Numbered from the stretch's first letter, positions 32,927 through 43,398 are shown. The stretch is DNA of 64,000 bases from Bacteroides sp. 43_108 (GCA_001915545.1 MNQS01000023.1:62001-126000), one strand, 5' to 3'. Translations and numbers: made by a program. Notes: generated from the sequence alone by a model not told the origin.

Positions 32927-35077
32927 ATGGCAGTATTACAAAAAATCAGGAACAAAAGCGTATTGCTGGTAACAGTAATAGCAATCGCATTGGTGCTGTT
33001 CATCGTACAGATGTATTTCGAAAGCGGTTCAGCACTGATCAATCAATCAAAACAAAACGTAGGAGAAGTAAGTGGAAAATCTATTACAGTACAGGAATAT
33101 CAGGAGATGGTAGACCAGTTTCAGACTGTATATGAAATCCAGAGAGGAAGCAGTTCTGTAAATGAGGACGAGCTCAATCAGATCAAAGATCAGGCTTGGA
33201 ACAACTACATACAAAGCACACTGGTCAAAGAAGAATGCGAAAAGCTCGGATTGACTGTAACTGATGAAGAAGTTGCAGAACTCGTGAGAGCAGGTGCTAG
33301 CCAGCTTCTTCAGATTCCAATGTTCATGAATCAGCAGACTGGACGCTATGACTACTCAATCGTAAAGAGCTTTGTTGACGAGTACAACAGAATGAAAAAG
33401 GAAGGTGCACAGATACCTGACATCTACGAGAAAGTATATAAATATTATGCTTTCGTACAGAGCAACATACGCGATCAGTATCTTATGGCTAAATACCAGA
33501 ATCTGCTTGCAAAGTGTATGCTTTCAAACAAGATTGAAGCTAAATCATCATTCGGCTCAAGAATTGACGAAAGCGACATCGTACTTGCATCATTCCCATA
33601 CGCATCATACGATGACAGCAAAATCAATGTTACTGACGAGGAAATAAACAAGAGATACAACGAAGAAAAAGAAAAATATCGTCAGTTCGTTGAAACTCGC
33701 GACATCAAGTTCATAGATATCCAGGTTAAGGCAAGCAAAGCAGACATCGCTGAAACAGAAAAGGAAATGAACGAATGCTACAACAAGCTTGCAGCATCTA
33801 CAAATGCAGACGAAGCTGGTGCTGTGGTACGTTCAAATTCTTCACTTGTACAGTACTCAAATGTAATGAAGTCTAAATCAGCTTTCCCTAATGTAATAGC
33901 AAGCAAGCTCGACTCTGTTGCATCAGGTGAGACATTCAAGCCTGAATATGATGCTCTCTCAAATTCATATTATACATTCAAGGTAATAAGCAAGGGCATG
34001 CAGGCTGATTCAGTTCTCTACAGACAGCTTCAGGTTGTAGGCAAGGACGAAGCAAGCATCAAGAACTCAGCAGACAGCATCGTAAAGGCTCTGAGCGCAG
34101 GAGCAAACTTTAAGGACATTGCAAAGAAATACAACCAGACAGGTGATTCACTTTGGATTACTACAAACAATTACGAAGGTGGTGTACTTGATGCTGACAA
34201 TGCAAAATTCATAAATACATTGTTCACTATGGGCAAGGGAGCTACTCAGCAGCTCACTCTCTCAAACGGTGCTACTGTAATTCTTCAGGTTCTCGACACA
34301 AAGAATCCTGTAGAAAAGTACAACGTTGCAGCAATCATGCATGAGCTTAAATTCAGCGACGATACTTACAGCAAAGAGTACAACAAGTTCAGTGCTTTCG
34401 TAGCAGCAAACAACACACTCGACAAGTTTGAAGCAAACGCTGAAAAGAACGGATACAGAATCCAGACTAGATATGACATAACCAACAACATGCACAACAT
34501 CTCAGGCGTACACAACACACGTGAAGCTTTGAAATGGATCTTCGAAGATGCAAAAGCTGGAGATATGTCACAGCTCTATGAATGTGGTGACAACGACCAC
34601 ATGATGTACATTGCTGTTACAGGCATAAACAAAGAAGGATACAGAGATATAAACAAAGTAAAGGACATCATTGCTGCTGAACTTAAGGAAGAGAAAAAGG
34701 CTGACAACATCGTTGCAGAATTGAAGAATATCAACAGCATCGAACAGGCAGCTAAAGCTAAGAATGCAGTTGTAGATACAGTTACTCATGTTACATTTGC
34801 AAATCCTGCATTTGTTGGAGCAACAAACTCAAGTGAACCACTTCTCAGTGCAAGCGTTTCAGCTACTGCAAACGGCAAATTCGGTGGTCCTGTAAAAGGC
34901 GAAAACGGAGTATACATGTTCAAAGTCATAAAGAAGTCTAAGACTGCAGACAAGTACGACGAAAAGGACGAAATGATGTATTTGTCAAATATGGCAATGC
35001 GCATGGCTTCAAGCAGCATCTTCAACGATCTCTATCTTAAGGCAGAAGTTAAGGATAACCGTTATCTCTACTTCTAA
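32927..35077 (+). CDS. PpiD/SurA-like peptidyl-prolyl isomerase, membrane-anchored
   Basis: 716 residues. One N-terminal transmembrane helix (about 12-31, cytoplasmic start MAVLQKIRNKS), a SurA_N_3-type helical domain (about 40-220) and parvulin-like domains from about 230 onward, the clearest near VLYRQLQVVGKDEASIK. The conserved parvulin active-site positions look weak, so it may be mostly a chaperone. It helps to fold outer-membrane and secreted proteins in the periplasm. In related genomes it follows lptC and often a CNNM-type protein, which is absent here. The gene ends at a strong terminator. Confidence 0.88.
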   Translation: MAVLQKIRNKSVLLVTVIAIALVLFIVQMYFESGSALINQSKQNVGEVSGKSITVQEYQEMVDQFQTVYEIQRGSSSVNEDELNQIKDQAWNNYIQSTLVKEECEKLGLTVTDEEVAELVRAGASQLLQIPMFMNQQTGRYDYSIVKSFVDEYNRMKKEGAQIPDIYEKVYKYYAFVQSNIRDQYLMAKYQNLLAKCMLSNKIEAKSSFGSRIDESDIVLASFPYASYDDSKINVTDEEINKRYNEEKEKYRQFVETRDIKFIDIQVKASKADIAETEKEMNECYNKLAASTNADEAGAVVRSNSSLVQYSNVMKSKSAFPNVIASKLDSVASGETFKPEYDALSNSYYTFKVISKGMQADSVLYRQLQVVGKDEASIKNSADSIVKALSAGANFKDIAKKYNQTGDSLWITTNNYEGGVLDADNAKFINTLFTMGKGATQQLTLSNGATVILQVLDTKNPVEKYNVAAIMHELKFSDDTYSKEYNKFSAFVAANNTLDKFEANAEKNGYRIQTRYDITNNMHNISGVHNTREALKWIFEDAKAGDMSQLYECGDNDHMMYIAVTGINKEGYRDINKVKDIIAAELKEEKKADNIVAELKNINSIEQAAKAKNAVVDTVTHVTFANPAFVGATNSSEPLLSASVSATANGKFGGPVKGENGVYMFKVIKKSKTADKYDEKDEMMYLSNMAMRMASSSIFNDLYLKAEVKDNRYLYF

Positions 35078-35100
35078 TCTAAAGAACTAGGAAATAAGCT

Positions 35101-35146
35101 AAAAGTGGAAGGAATCTTTTAAGGTATTCCTTCCACTTTTTTTGTA
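35101..35146 (+). terminator. Terminator after the PpiD-like gene
   Basis: AAAAGTGGAAGGAAT (35101-35115) pairs perfectly with 35126-35140 over 15 bp, with a 10-base loop and a T-run. Confidence 0.88.
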
Positions 35147-35322
35147 CAATGAAATTTGCAGACAATATAAACAATCATAAAAGAACAACTTGCTTATATA
35201 GAACAGTAAAGCCATAATTTGATATTTTTGTAGCATATCACACAAATGCTATCACCCACAAATTTAGATTTATACAAATAAAATTGCTAAATTCGCATGT
35301 TGAAATAAAAAATGCATTTTAT

Positions 35323-36486
35323 ATGAAACAAATTGAAATTACACCTTCTGTAAAATACGTAGGAGCAGACGATACCGATTTAGACCTGTTTGAAGGTCAA
35401 TACCCTATTCCTAATGGAGTATCATACAATTCATACATAATTGATGATGAAAAAATCGCTCTGCTTGACACTGTAGATGCAAGAAAGACCGATGAATGGC
35501 TGAACAACGTGGATGCAATCCTCAATGGACGTCAGATTGATTATCTTATCATCAGCCACATGGAGCCAGACCACGCATCCAATATTCAGACAATACTTGA
35601 GAAATTCCCTAATTGTGTTGCAGTATGTACAGTAAAGGCTGCTGCTATGATTCCGCAGTTCTTCACTATCGACATTTCCGACAGACTCAAGATAGTTAAG
35701 GAAAAGGATACATTAGAGCTCGGTTCTCATACTCTCCAGTTCTTCATGGCACCAATGGTACATTGGCCTGAAGTAATGGTTTCATATGAAATAAGCGAGA
35801 AGATACTTTTCTCTGCAGACGGTTTCGGAAAATTCGGAGCACTCTCTTGCAATGAAGACTGGACAGAAGAAGCAAGAAGATATTATTTCAATATATGTGG
35901 AAAGTATGGAACTCCAGTTCAGGGATTGCTTAAAAAGGCATCAACACTTGACATAAAGATTATATGCCCTCTCCATGGACCGATACTCAAAGAGAACCTT
36001 GGTTTCTACATCGGCAAATATGATACATGGAGCAAATATGAAGCTGAAGAAAAGGGTATACTCATTGCATACTGTTCTCTTCACGGAAATACAGAATCTG
36101 CGGCACTTAAACTCGAAGAGATTTTGAAGGAAAAAGACAACAGACTTAAAGTTGAAACTATTGATTTAAGAAGAACAGACATGTCCGTTTCTGTAGAGAA
36201 AGCATTCAAATATGATAGATTGATTGTAGCTGCACCTACTTACGATGCAGGAGTTATGCCTATCATGAGCGATTTTCTGCACCATCTGAACATCAAGGCA
36301 TATCAGAAGAGAAAAGTTGCAATAATTGAAAACGGCTCATGGGCACCGGCTGCAGCAAAGAAGATGCGCGAAGCATTTGAATGTATGTGCAATATTGAAA
36401 TAGCAGAACCGGTTGTCAGCATAAAATCAACATTGAAACCAGAAACAATAGATCAACTGGAAGAACTTGCAGCTGCAATGATTTGA
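35323..36486 (+). CDS. fprA: FprA-type flavodiiron protein (NO or O2 reductase)
   Basis: 387 residues from ATG 35323. The N-terminal metallo-beta-lactamase-like domain has the diiron motif H79-x-E81-x-D83-H84 (SHMEPDHASN) and later ligands near MVHWPEVMV and CPLHGPIL. The C-terminal flavodoxin domain (about 255-387) binds FMN: AYCSLHGNTESAAL and APTYDAGVMPIM. Such enzymes reduce O2 or NO in anaerobes and fit an oxygen-sensitive lifestyle. The frame is open to 35284, but the later start is better placed. A possible -7 element lies at 35223-35230 (TATTTTTG). It has its own transcription unit. Confidence 0.93.
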   Translation: MKQIEITPSVKYVGADDTDLDLFEGQYPIPNGVSYNSYIIDDEKIALLDTVDARKTDEWLNNVDAILNGRQIDYLIISHMEPDHASNIQTILEKFPNCVAVCTVKAAAMIPQFFTIDISDRLKIVKEKDTLELGSHTLQFFMAPMVHWPEVMVSYEISEKILFSADGFGKFGALSCNEDWTEEARRYYFNICGKYGTPVQGLLKKASTLDIKIICPLHGPILKENLGFYIGKYDTWSKYEAEEKGILIAYCSLHGNTESAALKLEEILKEKDNRLKVETIDLRRTDMSVSVEKAFKYDRLIVAAPTYDAGVMPIMSDFLHHLNIKAYQKRKVAIIENGSWAPAAAKKMREAFECMCNIEIAEPVVSIKSTLKPETIDQLEELAAAMI

Positions 36487-36519
36487 TATTTGTACAGTTG
36501 AAAAGTTCTTGATTATATT

Positions 36520-36612
36520 CAAACGAGATTTAAGGTTACAGACAGTAACTGATAAGAATTAGAGATCATAATCTTATTGTGTTTTTGCCAAATGAACCTC
36601 AAATCTCGTTTG
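36520..36612 (+). repeat. Long imperfect inverted repeat between fprA and the large glycan-active gene
   Basis: CAAACGAGATTTAAGGTT (36520-36537) and AACCTCAAATCTCGTTTG (36595-36612) pair over 18 positions with one mismatch, with a 57-base loop that has a small inner stem (ATAAGA/TCTTAT). It lies 33 bases after the fprA stop and about 96 bases before the next start. It could be a terminator or a leader structure. Confidence 0.5.
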
Positions 36613-36708
36613 CTTTTAACCAAACAGATGTAAAGCCTTTGCCCTACTCCACTATGAAATATGAAAAGCATTATATGATGTAAATCTTACTAATCCAAAA
36701 TTATAAAA

Positions 36709-39700
36709 ATGAAGAAACGCAAACTTACTCTTGCGGCGACGTTTGCCGCTTTGTGCACGTTTGGAACAGCATGGACTATAAACCAGACTGGTACCGAACC
36801 TGCTTATGAACCTTCTTCAAACAGCTTTGGAACAGAAGCTGACCAAGAAGAAAACGACAATCAGAAGGAAGATGTTACTGCAAAATATTTGGTAAACAGC
36901 TCCTTCGAGGACGACAAGGAAAGCGAACTCACAGAAGTAACCAATTCTTCAGACGGTCTGAGAGGCTGGACACTCACTCAACCTGCAGGATGGGATGTTT
37001 CTGGAGCCGACGTAACCAAACTGCTCATATCAAAAGATTGCTTCACTGATAACAATTTCGGAAAAGTGACAAGCATTCCAGACGGTCAATACGCCTATTA
37101 TTTGCGTATGGGATGGAACTCGGGTTCAACAACTTTGTCACAGGACGTGAAATCTCTTCCTGCAGGAAAGTATCTGCTTACTGTTGACCAAAGATCAGGC
37201 TTTGCAAACAGCGCTTCATCAAAGTTCACTATAAACATAGGTGAAGCCAATATTACAGAAAGCTTCATGCAGGGCTCAAGCAACATGTTTGTAAATCAGG
37301 AGTGGACCACAAACGAACTTTATTTCGACACAGATACTGATGGTGATATCAAACTCACGATAAAAATTGATTGGCTGTCAGGAGGTAGTTGCCTGATGAT
37401 TGACAATGTGAAATTGTACAAACTGAGCGACGATTATGTAAAACCTTCTGATCCAACAGAAGATGATGTTACAAGTTTCACTGAAGGCATAATAAATAAT
37501 GACTTCGTCGACGAAACTACAATGAAGAACGATCTTCTCCAGATGCTTGCAGATTTTTCTGAATACATGAAAAACGACTTTCAGAATTGTGAGGCTCCAA
37601 ACAGCATCGGTGAAGCATGCGGATGCTTCAAAGGAGAAAACACAATGGGTAACGATGAAAGGGGCGTACGTCCAAACGCAGATATGTCGATGCTCTGCGC
37701 ATTCCTTTCGAAATATGCCAAAGGCAAGGTTACACTCCCTGAAAATGTAACTTGGGACGATATCGAAACGCTTGCAATGAAATCACTCGTTTTCGCTTAT
37801 TCAACACATAAGGCAAACAAGCTCAAAGTATGTTCAGGAAACAATTATTGGGGTTCTGTAAGCAACAGCGACCACGTTTGGGAAAGTTCTCTTTGGGCAA
37901 TGTCTGTCGCATATTCGGCTTACTTCCAGTGGGATAAATTGAGCGAAGCACAGAAAGGCTACATCAAGGCCCTGCTGAAGGCAGAATGCAACTACGAACT
38001 TGAGCGTGACATTCCTACAGGATATGCAGGCGACACAAAGGCTGAAGAGAACGGATGGGAAGCTGATGTACTCGCAGCAGCACTCGGTCTCTTCCCTGAC
38101 GACGAAATGGCACCAAGATGGTTCGAACGTTTGCGAGAGTTTGCCATAAACAGCTATTCTCACGTCAATGATGCAAACGACAACACAGTAATAGACCCAG
38201 AATACAACAACAAGACTGTTGCTGACCTTTATAAAGGAAAGAACCTGTATGATGACTACACACTTCAGAACCACAACTTGTTCCACACAAGCTATCAGAA
38301 TGTTGTCATGCAGGAACTTGGTGAAGCAGCACTTGCTTTGAAAATATTCCAACTCGGAACTGCAGGAGAAGAAAAGTGGAAAACAAATGCTCTTATGCAC
38401 AACCATCAGGAAGTGATGGACAGCGTGCTCAACTGGCTTGCCTTGGCCGATGGAGAACTGGCAATGCCTAACGGCAATGACTGGAGCTTGTTCCTCTACG
38501 ACCAGATTACATCATATACAACTATGGCCTGCTTCCTCAAGGATCCAAATGCACTGATGCTTGAAAACATGGCATACAAATATATAAAGGCAAGACAGAA
38601 GACAACAGAAGACGGAAGCTGGCTTCTGAATCCTGATGTAGGTGCACGCCGAATGGGAGTTGAAGGCCACCGCGTCATGATGACATGGCTTATGCATGAG
38701 GTTCTAAGTACAGAAAATCTTACCCCAACCAAATGGGATGATTTCAACAAGCAGTATTCTGACGCCAAGCTGTTCACTTCGCAAAACATTGTACGCGCAT
38801 CCAGCGAAGACCGCTTCACATGTTTCAGCTGGAGCACAGGTCTTAGCAGTTATACTGGATACATCGCTTCAAATAGCCCAGACAAGAACAAGATTATCGT
38901 ACCTTACAGAGCAAACAATACCGGAAACTTCCTCGGATGGTACACAGTAGACGGCAAGGCTACAAACGCAAGCCCTGTTGTAAGCGGTATATACGACTTG
39001 AAAGGCAACAGCTACACCATGAACGGTGAGATAAATACAAATGATGCTTCGCTGAACAACAGATTCACCATCTACTCTACTCCAGGAAATGCAGTAATCT
39101 ACATCGACTATGTAAGAGGACTCAGCAACGGAACCATCAATTCAGAACAAGGTGGTCTTATGGCTATAAGCACAGACCCTCTGATGAAGGAAAAACGTAC
39201 GCTCTACTATGAAGGAGAATACAAACAGCTCGACGGAAAGACTTTCACTACAATGAAGTCCGACTGGGTAAACATTGACAACGAACTTGGAATCATCGGA
39301 CACAACAACAAGAGTGTTGCTTTCGGCGACAGAGGACTCAACAACTCCATCTACACGTCAAAGATTTATCCGGCTTACTCCAACGTAAATCGTTCATTCA
39401 AGAACGGCGATGTTGTTGACAGACGCAATATTGTATACTACAGCAGAATAGATGCGGAGAAGACCCAGGCAATGAGCAAAAAGCTTAACGTACTTACAGA
39501 CTCTGTACCTGAAGGTTGGAACGGTGTCATAGCTGCCGATCCTGACGGAACAGAATATCTGCTCCTCTCCAACTTCGTGAGTGAACAGAGATGTACCCTC
39601 AAGAACATCAGCTGCGAGCTTGGTGCACCTGTATTCACATCATTCACAACTGTGTCTGAAGGAAAATCTAAAGCAACATTCTCTGCAGAGACAAATAGGT

Positions 39701-40833
39701 CTATTTCAAATGTACTTAAAGTATTCGTAAACGGAAGCGACATCAAAGCAGTTCAGGCAGAAGGCGATTCATGTGCAGCATATCTGCAGAACACATCTTC
39801 TGAAAAGATAAATCCATCTGTCAGCATAATCAGCAATGGAAATGTTGTATCAGGAACAGCCGAAATCAATGGCAGTTCATGCGTAAAAGTAAGTGTCAAG
39901 GGAGGCAAGCTGCTGGTTGAGGCAGCAGAAATGCCCAGTGAAGACAAAGTAGACTATTACGAAGGCTACATTGACATAACTGACGATGTTCTTAAAAACG
40001 CAAGCTTTGAAGATGACAAAACCTATGGTGACATTGGCTCCATAACACTCGGAAGCACAACCTACGATCCTTGCTACATCAATAAAGTTGCGGCTCCGGA
40101 CAGCAAATGGTCAAACGTTCTGCGTGTAAGCGAATGGAAATCTGAAAGTAAACTCGAGACAGCTTCAAACTATGCACGTATGTATTCTATGCCATACAGC
40201 TCCACAATGTACTGTGTAAGCCCTTCATCTGTAGGAAACTATGCGGCACAATCAATGCGTCCGGTTGAAGATGACAGTTGCGGAACACGTTGCCTCACTG
40301 TTCTCAATTCTTGGACAGCAGGAGACAATCGCATTACTCAGACAGTAAATATGCCTAAGGGAAAATACAGACTTCTCCTCGACATGAAATACGACTGTCC
40401 AAACCAGACTTCAAACAACGGAAGCGTCATTGAAACGCCATCAAATACAAATACCTCTCTCACAGGTATTGCTTACGGTGGCAATCAGGATTTCCGCTAC
40501 CCTCAGGAGAAATCTACCTGGGAAGTCATTTGCTACGATTTCGAACTTGCAGAACCAACAGACGTAACTTTCAGTCTGGGATGTGCTTCAACAGCAGGTA
40601 CAGGAGCAGCAAACAATACACTTTTGTATATTGACAATCTTCGCCTGCTCTCTACAGAAAAATACATTCCTACAGGAATCGAATCTGTTGAAACAGACAA
40701 GACCAACGAGAATACAGATGTATATTCACTAAGCGGGCAACTCATCAAGCACGGTGTAAAAAAACAAGAAGCAACGGCAAATCTGCCACAGGGAATATAT
40801 ATCGTAGGAAATGAAAAGGTCATTGTGAGATAA
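36709..40833 (+). CDS. Very large secreted glycan-active protein with a predicted alpha-toroid domain and two carbohydrate-binding-like domains
   Basis: 1374 residues with a signal peptide of about 22. Residues about 60-240 form a CBM-like jelly roll starting YLVNSSFEDDKES. Residues about 265-670 look like an alpha-helical toroid: DTKAEENGWEADVLAAALGL and YTLQNHNLFHTSYQNV recall heparinase-type and related lyases or hydrolases. A large beta-sandwich follows (about 690-1060). A second CBM-like domain (about 1095-1320) starts VLKNASFEDDKT, echoing the first. The C-terminus (DVYSLSGQLI ... LPQGIYIVGNEKVIVR) is a Bacteroidota type-A-like sorting/anchoring tail. I cannot assign a family number. 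The neighbouring pectate lyase suggests a plant or host polysaccharide substrate. Confidence 0.7.
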   Translation: MKKRKLTLAATFAALCTFGTAWTINQTGTEPAYEPSSNSFGTEADQEENDNQKEDVTAKYLVNSSFEDDKESELTEVTNSSDGLRGWTLTQPAGWDVSGADVTKLLISKDCFTDNNFGKVTSIPDGQYAYYLRMGWNSGSTTLSQDVKSLPAGKYLLTVDQRSGFANSASSKFTINIGEANITESFMQGSSNMFVNQEWTTNELYFDTDTDGDIKLTIKIDWLSGGSCLMIDNVKLYKLSDDYVKPSDPTEDDVTSFTEGIINNDFVDETTMKNDLLQMLADFSEYMKNDFQNCEAPNSIGEACGCFKGENTMGNDERGVRPNADMSMLCAFLSKYAKGKVTLPENVTWDDIETLAMKSLVFAYSTHKANKLKVCSGNNYWGSVSNSDHVWESSLWAMSVAYSAYFQWDKLSEAQKGYIKALLKAECNYELERDIPTGYAGDTKAEENGWEADVLAAALGLFPDDEMAPRWFERLREFAINSYSHVNDANDNTVIDPEYNNKTVADLYKGKNLYDDYTLQNHNLFHTSYQNVVMQELGEAALALKIFQLGTAGEEKWKTNALMHNHQEVMDSVLNWLALADGELAMPNGNDWSLFLYDQITSYTTMACFLKDPNALMLENMAYKYIKARQKTTEDGSWLLNPDVGARRMGVEGHRVMMTWLMHEVLSTENLTPTKWDDFNKQYSDAKLFTSQNIVRASSEDRFTCFSWSTGLSSYTGYIASNSPDKNKIIVPYRANNTGNFLGWYTVDGKATNASPVVSGIYDLKGNSYTMNGEINTNDASLNNRFTIYSTPGNAVIYIDYVRGLSNGTINSEQGGLMAISTDPLMKEKRTLYYEGEYKQLDGKTFTTMKSDWVNIDNELGIIGHNNKSVAFGDRGLNNSIYTSKIYPAYSNVNRSFKNGDVVDRRNIVYYSRIDAEKTQAMSKKLNVLTDSVPEGWNGVIAADPDGTEYLLLSNFVSEQRCTLKNISCELGAPVFTSFTTVSEGKSKATFSAETNRSISNVLKVFVNGSDIKAVQAEGDSCAAYLQNTSSEKINPSVSIISNGNVVSGTAEINGSSCVKVSVKGGKLLVEAAEMPSEDKVDYYEGYIDITDDVLKNASFEDDKTYGDIGSITLGSTTYDPCYINKVAAPDSKWSNVLRVSEWKSESKLETASNYARMYSMPYSSTMYCVSPSSVGNYAAQSMRPVEDDSCGTRCLTVLNSWTAGDNRITQTVNMPKGKYRLLLDMKYDCPNQTSNNGSVIETPSNTNTSLTGIAYGGNQDFRYPQEKSTWEVICYDFELAEPTDVTFSLGCASTAGTGAANNTLLYIDNLRLLSTEKYIPTGIESVETDKTNENTDVYSLSGQLIKHGVKKQEATANLPQGIYIVGNEKVIVR

Positions 40834-40883
40834 CTTTTTCATTTCAAATAAGCAAATTTGTCAAAAGTATAAGATTACAGCAA

Positions 40884-40924
40884 GTGCCGTCTTTCCAGCT
40901 ATCGGAAAGGCGGCGCTTTCGTTT
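40884..40924 (+). terminator. Terminator after the large secreted gene
   Basis: GTGCCGTCTTTCC (40884-40896) pairs with GGAAAGGCGGCGC (40904-40916), 13 positions with wobble pairs, 7-base loop, followed by TTTCGTTTT. Confidence 0.8.
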
Positions 40925-41001
40925 TCAACGGTACTGGTGCACAGTATAATTGTATTCAATCATACCATTTTTTTACTATCTTTACAGTCATAAAATAAAT
41001 A

Positions 41002-42129
41002 ATGAAAAATACTATGAACAATACATTTCTATTATACACGCTCCTATCCGCGCAAATCCTTACAGCATCCGACATCTGTGCACAAAATATACATTCAAAA
41101 AAATGGAAAGATATAGCCTATAAACAACCTATCGAATGGTATGCGTCAGACGAAGCATCAGCCATAGCAGACTCTGTGTTGAAATACCAGATGCCAAACG
41201 GAGGATGGCCAAAGAACCAAGAATGGCACGTCGGTGCCGATCAGGCGTACATGCAGAAATGTCGTGAAGAAGGTATCGGTTCGACATTCGACAACAATGC
41301 CACTACATCAGAGATGAAATTCCTTTGCAGAATGTATAATAGTAAAAAAGATAAAAGATACAGAACTGCATTCATACACGGTCTCGAATATATACTCAAG
41401 GCTCAATATGCAAATGGGGGGTGGCCACAGTTCTTTCCTGCACGAAAAGGGCGTTCAGTAGCCTATTCGTCACACATCACCTTCAACGACGGTGCAATGA
41501 CCAATATCCTAAAATTACTTGAAAATATCTCTGACGGCAATACCATCTATGACAAACTCAACATCCCCGATACACTTAAAACAAAGGCTCACGAGGCCTA
41601 CAAACGCGGTGTACAATGCATTTTGGATTGCCAATATAAACAAGACGGCAAACTGACTGTATGGTGTCAGCAACATGACGAAAACACTCTCCTTCCTGCA
41701 CCTGCGCGTGCATACGAACTTAAATCGCTGTCAGGACATGGCGAAACTGTAGATATACTCCAATTCCTGATGAGCATACCAAATCCATCAGACAGTATAT
41801 GCAGATCAATCAAAAGCGCTGTAGAATGGCTCAAGAAAAGCGCCATAAAGGACACCGTAATAGAGAAATATAACGACAGTGAAGGACGTACAGATATAAG
41901 ACCTGTATACAAAAAAGGTGCACCTGATATTTGGGCAAGATTCTATTCTATAGAAACCGGCAAACCTATATTCTGTGACAGAGACGGTATAGCAAAAGCA
42001 TCAATTGAAGAAATAGGATATGAACGCCGAAACGGATACAGATGGTATGGTTCGTCTCCACAGAAAATCATCGATGCATATAAAGATTGGCTTGAAAGAA
42101 ACGGCTACACAGATTCAGAACAACAATAA
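41002..42129 (+). CDS. Pectate lyase, PL10 family
   Basis: 375 residues with a signal peptide of about 27 ending in ICAQ. PL10 hallmarks: YQMPNGGWPKNQEWHVG, then GSTFDNNATTSEMKFLCRMY (a Ca2+-binding region), then YANGGWPQFFP and HITFNDGAMTNILKLL, typical of the alpha/alpha toroid of this family. It cleaves polygalacturonate by beta-elimination, probably in the periplasm. A weak -7 element (TATCTTTA, 40977-40984) suggests its own promoter. It follows the large glycan gene by 168 bases. Confidence 0.88.
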   Translation: MKNTMNNTFLLYTLLSAQILTASDICAQNIHSKKWKDIAYKQPIEWYASDEASAIADSVLKYQMPNGGWPKNQEWHVGADQAYMQKCREEGIGSTFDNNATTSEMKFLCRMYNSKKDKRYRTAFIHGLEYILKAQYANGGWPQFFPARKGRSVAYSSHITFNDGAMTNILKLLENISDGNTIYDKLNIPDTLKTKAHEAYKRGVQCILDCQYKQDGKLTVWCQQHDENTLLPAPARAYELKSLSGHGETVDILQFLMSIPNPSDSICRSIKSAVEWLKKSAIKDTVIEKYNDSEGRTDIRPVYKKGAPDIWARFYSIETGKPIFCDRDGIAKASIEEIGYERRNGYRWYGSSPQKIIDAYKDWLERNGYTDSEQQ

Positions 42130-42191
42130 TCTTGCATAGCAATCCCAACAAGACACAACTTTCTGAATGTGTGCGGAAATGCTACTCGTCA

Positions 42192-43376
42192 TCATCCATG
42201 ACGCTTCTTCAACTTATCCAAATACCACCTTGTAAATAGACTCACAGGCCCCAATGTCGGTTCCTGGTCTATTTGGGTATCATAGAAATGACGGATAAAA
42301 TTCGGATGCGAAGAAGCATGCTTAAGAAGAAATTCAGTACCGGCACCCCACTCTAGCAACATACGCTGATAAACAGAGGCCAGATGCATCATGTGGCGAT
42401 ATCTCGATATATGATGAACATATCTCACGTCCGGACGCATACTCGAAGCACCTACGATAGAATCTGCAGCATCGCGTCCCGAAGATATTGCATAATATAT
42501 ACCCTCACCAGTCAAAGACTGAACCAAGCCGGCGGCATCTCCAACAAAAAGTACATGCTCACCATATACAGGACGCTTAGGACAGCAATCTATCGGTATC
42601 ATCGCTCCCTTGAAAGGATAAGAATCAATATTATTTACATGCAGTTCTTCCAAGAATTTGCGAAATGTACTGTTGACATCGAAATCCGTGTCAGGCAATT
42701 TCACAAGCCCTATACACGTTTTGTCTCCCTTAGGAAATGTCCATGCATAGCTTTTCGGCACAATACCGAAATATATACACACGCCGTCACAAGAATAATC
42801 CTTTACATCAACATTTATTTCCAAACACAAAGAAGGCTGTCTGTGATGTTTTTTTCGATTGTCCCCAGTCAATCTGCGCACCGTACTCAACGCGCCATCA
42901 GCTGCAACAAGATAATCATATCCTATTTCAAGCCCAGAACGCGATTTGATGCAACGTGCATCAAAATCAACAGAAGCAATTTCCTCTCCTGTAATAACCA
43001 TTCCTCCTTCGAGTACTACAGCATCAAGAAGAGCCTTGTCAAAACGTCTTCTGTCAACAAGCCTTATATGCCTTTCCGGATTGCATGACACTATCTCCTT
43101 TGTACCATTGCACAACACGAAACGGCTCTCCTGCACACACTGCGACTCTTTCAGAATCCTTGCCAGACCGGCAGTACCAACAATTCCTTCAAGAGCTTTC
43201 GAAGCCTTATCTGTAAAAAGACCGCCACAAAGTTTGTCACGAGGAAACGTGCGCTTGTCCACTATGCAACACGAATGTCCCAAACGTAAAAGCTCTAGGG
43301 CACATGCACACCCCGCAGGCCCCGCTCCTACTATTACTGTCTCAAAATTGAGTGCTGACATATTCTTGTGATACAA
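42192..43376 (-). CDS. FAD-dependent oxidoreductase, geranylgeranyl-reductase family
   Basis: 394 residues. N-terminal Rossmann motif VIVGAGPAGCACALELLRLG, then DKLCGGLFTDKA (FAD contact typical of the family), and the second FAD motif GDAAGLVQSLTGEGIYYAI. The C-terminal part is alpha-helical. Members reduce prenyl chains or other lipid-like substrates; in Bacteroidota the substrate is unknown. It begins 22 bases after the FHA gene, so it is probably in the same unit. Met6 (43361) is an equally good start. Confidence 0.85.
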   Translation of the reverse strand: MYHKNMSALNFETVIVGAGPAGCACALELLRLGHSCCIVDKRTFPRDKLCGGLFTDKASKALEGIVGTAGLARILKESQCVQESRFVLCNGTKEIVSCNPERHIRLVDRRRFDKALLDAVVLEGGMVITGEEIASVDFDARCIKSRSGLEIGYDYLVAADGALSTVRRLTGDNRKKHHRQPSLCLEINVDVKDYSCDGVCIYFGIVPKSYAWTFPKGDKTCIGLVKLPDTDFDVNSTFRKFLEELHVNNIDSYPFKGAMIPIDCCPKRPVYGEHVLFVGDAAGLVQSLTGEGIYYAISSGRDAADSIVGASSMRPDVRYVHHISRYRHMMHLASVYQRMLLEWGAGTEFLLKHASSHPNFIRHFYDTQIDQEPTLGPVSLFTRWYLDKLKKRHG

Positions 43377-43398
43377 ATATACTTGTTAATCGAGTTCT

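Noticed and set aside
42384-43088. 234-residue open frame opposite the FAD reductase
   Set aside because: Rich in Tyr, Ile and Arg as expected of an antisense shadow; the real gene has two FAD motifs.
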